From Persicimonas caeni (GTDB lineage: Bacteria; Myxococcota_A; Bradymonadia; Bradymonadales; Bradymonadaceae), in assembly GCF_006517175.1 (NCBI RefSeq), contig NZ_CP041186.1:3933074-3997073 (forward strand): a stretch of DNA of 64,000 bases, read 5' to 3'. Of the stretch, positions 61,505 through 64,000 are shown one piece after another (position 1 is the stretch's first letter; every line of letters begins with the position of its first letter). The notes under the pieces are model-generated. The model was not told the origin of the DNA, did not search any database, and saw nothing but the letters and a program-made list of their open reading frames with translations. The translations under genes were made by a program, and so were the position numbers.

Positions 61505-62095
61505 GTGTATGGCCAGGTCTTCTTCGCCGGGGCTGGGTTCAACTTGTTTGCGGTGAGCAGTTGTGGAGGAACCGACGAAAACTCAGACGACAAGGAGTGG
61601 GGTGAAGAGGCCGCTGCCAACCAGTGTTCGATCGCTGTTGATACGAACACGGGCGTTACCTGCGAGCCGGAACCCCTGGGCGTCGACTGCGGCCCGGCTC
61701 GTTGTGAGACGCTGGGTCACGAATACGCGACCACTGAGCTGATGACTGCTGATACGTTGAAGCGAATCGACAACGGGATTCGTTGCGTTGGAGACTGGAT
61801 CGACGGAGAGCTTCGGTGCCACCCCGAGGAGAGCAGGATCATTCGTGAGCGCGTGGTCGCCGACAGGTTGAGGCTCGAGACCTCCTTTTTCAACAACGGC
61901 AGCTTCGACAATGAACCAGAGCCGGTAGATAAGGATAAGACCGACAACGCGACAGAGGGCGTGCACAGCGACAACCTCGTCAATGGCGTGTGTTCGCAGG
62001 GGAGAGTCGAGCGAGGCGAAACCACCTTGCTGCTAAATACGAAAGACGGAGCGTATGACTCATCTGCTCCACGATGCAAAGAGGGTTTTAACTAA
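61505..62095 (+). CDS. Hypothetical Cys-containing exported protein
   Basis: A 196-residue frame beginning with GTG after GAAAGAAG. The N-terminus FFAGAGFNLFAVSSCGGTDE looks like a weak lipoprotein signal that lacks the usual basic residues, so the 5' end may be altered. The body is polar with about eight Cys (NQCSIAVDTNTGVTCEPEPL, DCGPARCETLGHEY, IRCVGDWIDGELRCHP, NGVCSQGR, PRCKEGFN), suggesting disulfide bonds. The region is AT-richer than neighbouring genes. No family recognised. A ~210-bp AT-rich gap without genes precedes it. Confidence 0.5.
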   Translation: MYGQVFFAGAGFNLFAVSSCGGTDENSDDKEWGEEAAANQCSIAVDTNTGVTCEPEPLGVDCGPARCETLGHEYATTELMTADTLKRIDNGIRCVGDWIDGELRCHPEESRIIRERVVADRLRLETSFFNNGSFDNEPEPVDKDKTDNATEGVHSDNLVNGVCSQGRVERGETTLLLNTKDGAYDSSAPRCKEGFN

Positions 62096-62279
62096 TTCTC
62101 TCCAGATCCATCTTTCAAGTTACTTGCCACCACGGGCATTCCGGCGCCCGAGTCAGAGTGCGGGGCGACCCGTGGTGGTGCACCTATTCACATTCATAGC
62201 AATCACACCTGCTGATTTTCTGATAGCGCGTGCAGTACCGTGATGTGCGTAGCAAGAGCGATATGGTCGGAGCGAAACG

Positions 62280-63635
62280 ATGTTGAAGGCGTTTGAACAA
62301 CGAGCACTCTTGGTAGTGATTGTCGTGGCACTCTTGGGCTGTGCCTCCTGCGAGTCCCCAATTTCGGGGACGGATGCTGCAACAGACGCTACAGCCATCG
62401 AGGACTCGGGTGATGGCGATGCGGATGCCGCCCGAGATACCGCCGAAGACACCGTTGAAGATGTCGTGTCACCACCCGATGTGCGCGAGGATGCTCAGGA
62501 CGTTGTCGATGGCGATGTCGAGGACGCCGACGAAGCTGCAGAGCCGGTCGAATTCGACGCCTCGCTGTGGCAGCAGGAGAATCCCTGCAGCGGTGAAGTG
62601 ACGTTTCCCGCGGACGACGAGGAGTTCTCACTTCCAACAGACGCAGTAACCCAGCAACGGCCGAAAATTACCCGCCAGGAGTTCATCGACGAGCTTGGTT
62701 TCACTCCAGGAATGGCGTTGTCGATACGGCCGGGGGAGGCTGTCTATCCGAATGGCGTACGCGCCTACAATCTCTACGGAGAACCCGGAACCGATGTTCC
62801 CATCCATGTCTATTCGTTCAACGACGCCGACGATTTCTCGCCATACCGCCTGAGCGTCACGGTGATGGTCGACTATGCCCCCGTCGAGGCGACCTACGAG
62901 CGATGGAACCCCAATCGCAGCCAGAAGCTCATGGAGACCACCGCGACCGGCGTCAACTTTGGCCTAGAGTCGGATTTTGAGATCCTCGATGTGACCATTC
63001 CCGCCGAGGTCTTTACCGAGCGGCGCATGTACGAGATCAGCGTAAGCTACAATATCACGTCCGCCGACGGTGTGAGGGGGGGCGAATCTCGGCGCTACGC
63101 CTTGTTCAACGGAGGTTACTCCCGGCCCTGGCGCCCGTGCGCCGAGCCGAGGCTCGGGGTGCCGCGAAGCGACTGGGAGGAGTTGCTCTACATCCGCGGC
63201 ACCTCCAGCGATCTCGGTCCCCTTTTCTTCGAGGGGATCACCAGTGAGTTGGACACTCAAGAGATCATCGAAGTCGAGCCTGGCGAGACCCGACGCATGT
63301 TCTTTTCGGTGCTACGAACCGCAGACCCGCCCGAGGGAAAGCCTACGGTGCTCGTGCCCATGCTCGACGCCGAGCCGCTTGGGCCGGTCTGGTGGGTGAC
63401 TCAGGGGGGCGATGAGTACCGCACGATCGTCGATGCCAGAAAGAGCTTCGAGGTAACCTTTCCCGAGGAGCCCGGCGTCTATGTGGTGCAGGTGGCGACC
63501 TGGGAGGACCCTTACGTGTTCTGGAAGACGCGCGATGGAGTGGAGGTCGACGGCGTCTCGTTTGGAAGCAGCCGTGGCCTGCACGAAAGCTCCAACCCTC
63601 TTCATTTTCGCGTCATCGAGCCATCGAGTCCCTGA
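62280..63635 (+). CDS. Unrecognised lipoprotein with Asp-rich linker
   Basis: A 451-residue lipoprotein: RALLVVIVVALLGCASCESP with the lipobox LLGC. An acidic linker of ~65 residues (DAATDATAIEDSGDGDADAA, then EDVVDGDVEDADEAAE-like runs) precedes a beta-rich globular part (ITRQEFIDELGFTPGMALSI, VPIHVYSFNDADDFSPYRLS, DVTIPAEVFTERRMYEISVS, GVYVVQVATWEDPYVFW). This has immunoglobulin-like character. Linkers of this type also occur in the lipoproteins at 8967 and 53257. Function unknown. The following 150-bp gap holds no gene. Confidence 0.65.
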   Translation: MLKAFEQRALLVVIVVALLGCASCESPISGTDAATDATAIEDSGDGDADAARDTAEDTVEDVVSPPDVREDAQDVVDGDVEDADEAAEPVEFDASLWQQENPCSGEVTFPADDEEFSLPTDAVTQQRPKITRQEFIDELGFTPGMALSIRPGEAVYPNGVRAYNLYGEPGTDVPIHVYSFNDADDFSPYRLSVTVMVDYAPVEATYERWNPNRSQKLMETTATGVNFGLESDFEILDVTIPAEVFTERRMYEISVSYNITSADGVRGGESRRYALFNGGYSRPWRPCAEPRLGVPRSDWEELLYIRGTSSDLGPLFFEGITSELDTQEIIEVEPGETRRMFFSVLRTADPPEGKPTVLVPMLDAEPLGPVWWVTQGGDEYRTIVDARKSFEVTFPEEPGVYVVQVATWEDPYVFWKTRDGVEVDGVSFGSSRGLHESSNPLHFRVIEPSSP

Positions 63636-63791
63636 TGCACGCGCACCGCGGGGCTGCACCGGCGCCCCAAACAACCGGGCGAGCTCCGCAGGCAGCAAGC
63701 AGCCGCTCCGCCTTGGAAGGGGATGCTCTGAGTGCTATACCTAACCCGAGAGCATTTTCTTCTTAGTGATAGTCCTTATGTGGAGGATTCG

Positions 63792-64000
63792 ATGAGTCGT
63801 CAGGCGTTTGCGAAGGTGCTGACGCTCGGGTTGCTGTTGCTGATGGCCGGCTGCGGCGTTCCCGAGGAGAAGCACAATGCGCTAAAGAAAGACTACGAGA
63901 ATCTCAAGATCGAGCTCGCCAACACCCAGCAGCAGGCGGCGAAGACCGAAGAGGATCTCAAAGCCCAGATCGCCGATCTCGAGGGGCGCATCGCCGCGCT
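63792..64000 (+). CDS. Lipoprotein with coiled-coil start (partial at window edge)
   Basis: The frame starts at ATG 63792, preceded by GGAGG, and runs out of the window after ~69 codons. The signal is LTLGLLLLMAGCGVPEEKHN with the lipobox MAGC. The mature part begins a heptad-like helix (LKKDYENLKIELANTQQQAA, TEEDLKAQIADLEGR). This opening is common in OmpA-family (Pal-like) lipoproteins of deltaproteobacteria in which an OmpA domain follows, but that part is not visible. Confidence 0.75.
   Translation, partial: MSRQAFAKVLTLGLLLLMAGCGVPEEKHNALKKDYENLKIELANTQQQAAKTEEDLKAQIADLEGRIAA

Overview
The window reads as a GC-rich chromosomal segment of a Gram-negative, predatory-type deltaproteobacterial lineage (Myxococcota or the neighbouring Bradymonadia). 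This is inferred from gene content. There are many lipoproteins with Asp/Ala/Gly-rich linkers, RCC1-repeat and MopE-like Cys-rich lipoproteins, and a MYXO-CTERM-like sorting tag. There are also Ser/Thr kinases with an N-terminal zinc-ribbon-like segment, CarD next to Mfd-type biology, Flp pilins, and PAS histidine kinases without adjacent regulators. No rRNA, tRNA, CRISPR array or intact transposase was seen.

Layout. 1-7.6 kb: a truncated acyl-CoA synthetase fragment, a small membrane protein, pssA, a triple-repeat winged-helix-like membrane protein, a crotonase, and the operon PPIase lipoprotein-surA-pdxA. 7.6-10.4 kb: an accessory island of mosaic repeats, a polymorphic-toxin tail with a candidate immunity gene, and an RCC1 lipoprotein. 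It separates the PPIase operon from mfd (10.5-14.1 kb). 14.4-16 kb: two Flp pilins and a prepilin peptidase. 16-30.8 kb: thiO, an outer-membrane protein, a sigma-32-like factor, a TPR/PEGA protein coupled to a Ser/Thr kinase, ahcY, two PAS histidine kinases, recN and a TPR protein. 31-43 kb: lipoproteins, a HAD hydrolase, an AstA-like acyltransferase, asd, a surface protein fused to a beta-barrel, truA, another parvulin-like lipoprotein, a 109-residue protein and carD. 43-50.7 kb: a MopE-like lipoprotein, a UbiA-type prenyltransferase, an exonuclease/GIY-YIG protein coupled to an outer-membrane protein, kamA and a DUF5684 protein. 50.9-57 kb: an operon of three beta-propeller-like lipoproteins and one outer-membrane protein. 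57-64 kb: a FemAB-like protein, a broken Uma2 gene, an orphan PglX/Eco57I-type methyltransferase and unrecognised lipoproteins.

The most distinctive signal is repeat biology. One family of palindromic intergenic elements (about 90-210 bp, six copies found) has a shared arm with CTCAAATTGTAGTTT and CTAATAGCGGGCGCC. A second family has the core GGTGCGGGGGCATCTTGCCC. It forms a 35-bp direct/inverted array at 33.9-34.05 kb, apparently supplies the last codons of a HAD hydrolase gene, and is amplified as four in-frame 63-bp units inside the methyltransferase gene just before its SAM-binding motif. Other candidates for new biology are the propeller lipoprotein operon, the protein carrying an internal MYXO-CTERM-like tag followed by a second signal peptide and a beta-barrel, and the orphan toxin-tail/immunity cassette.
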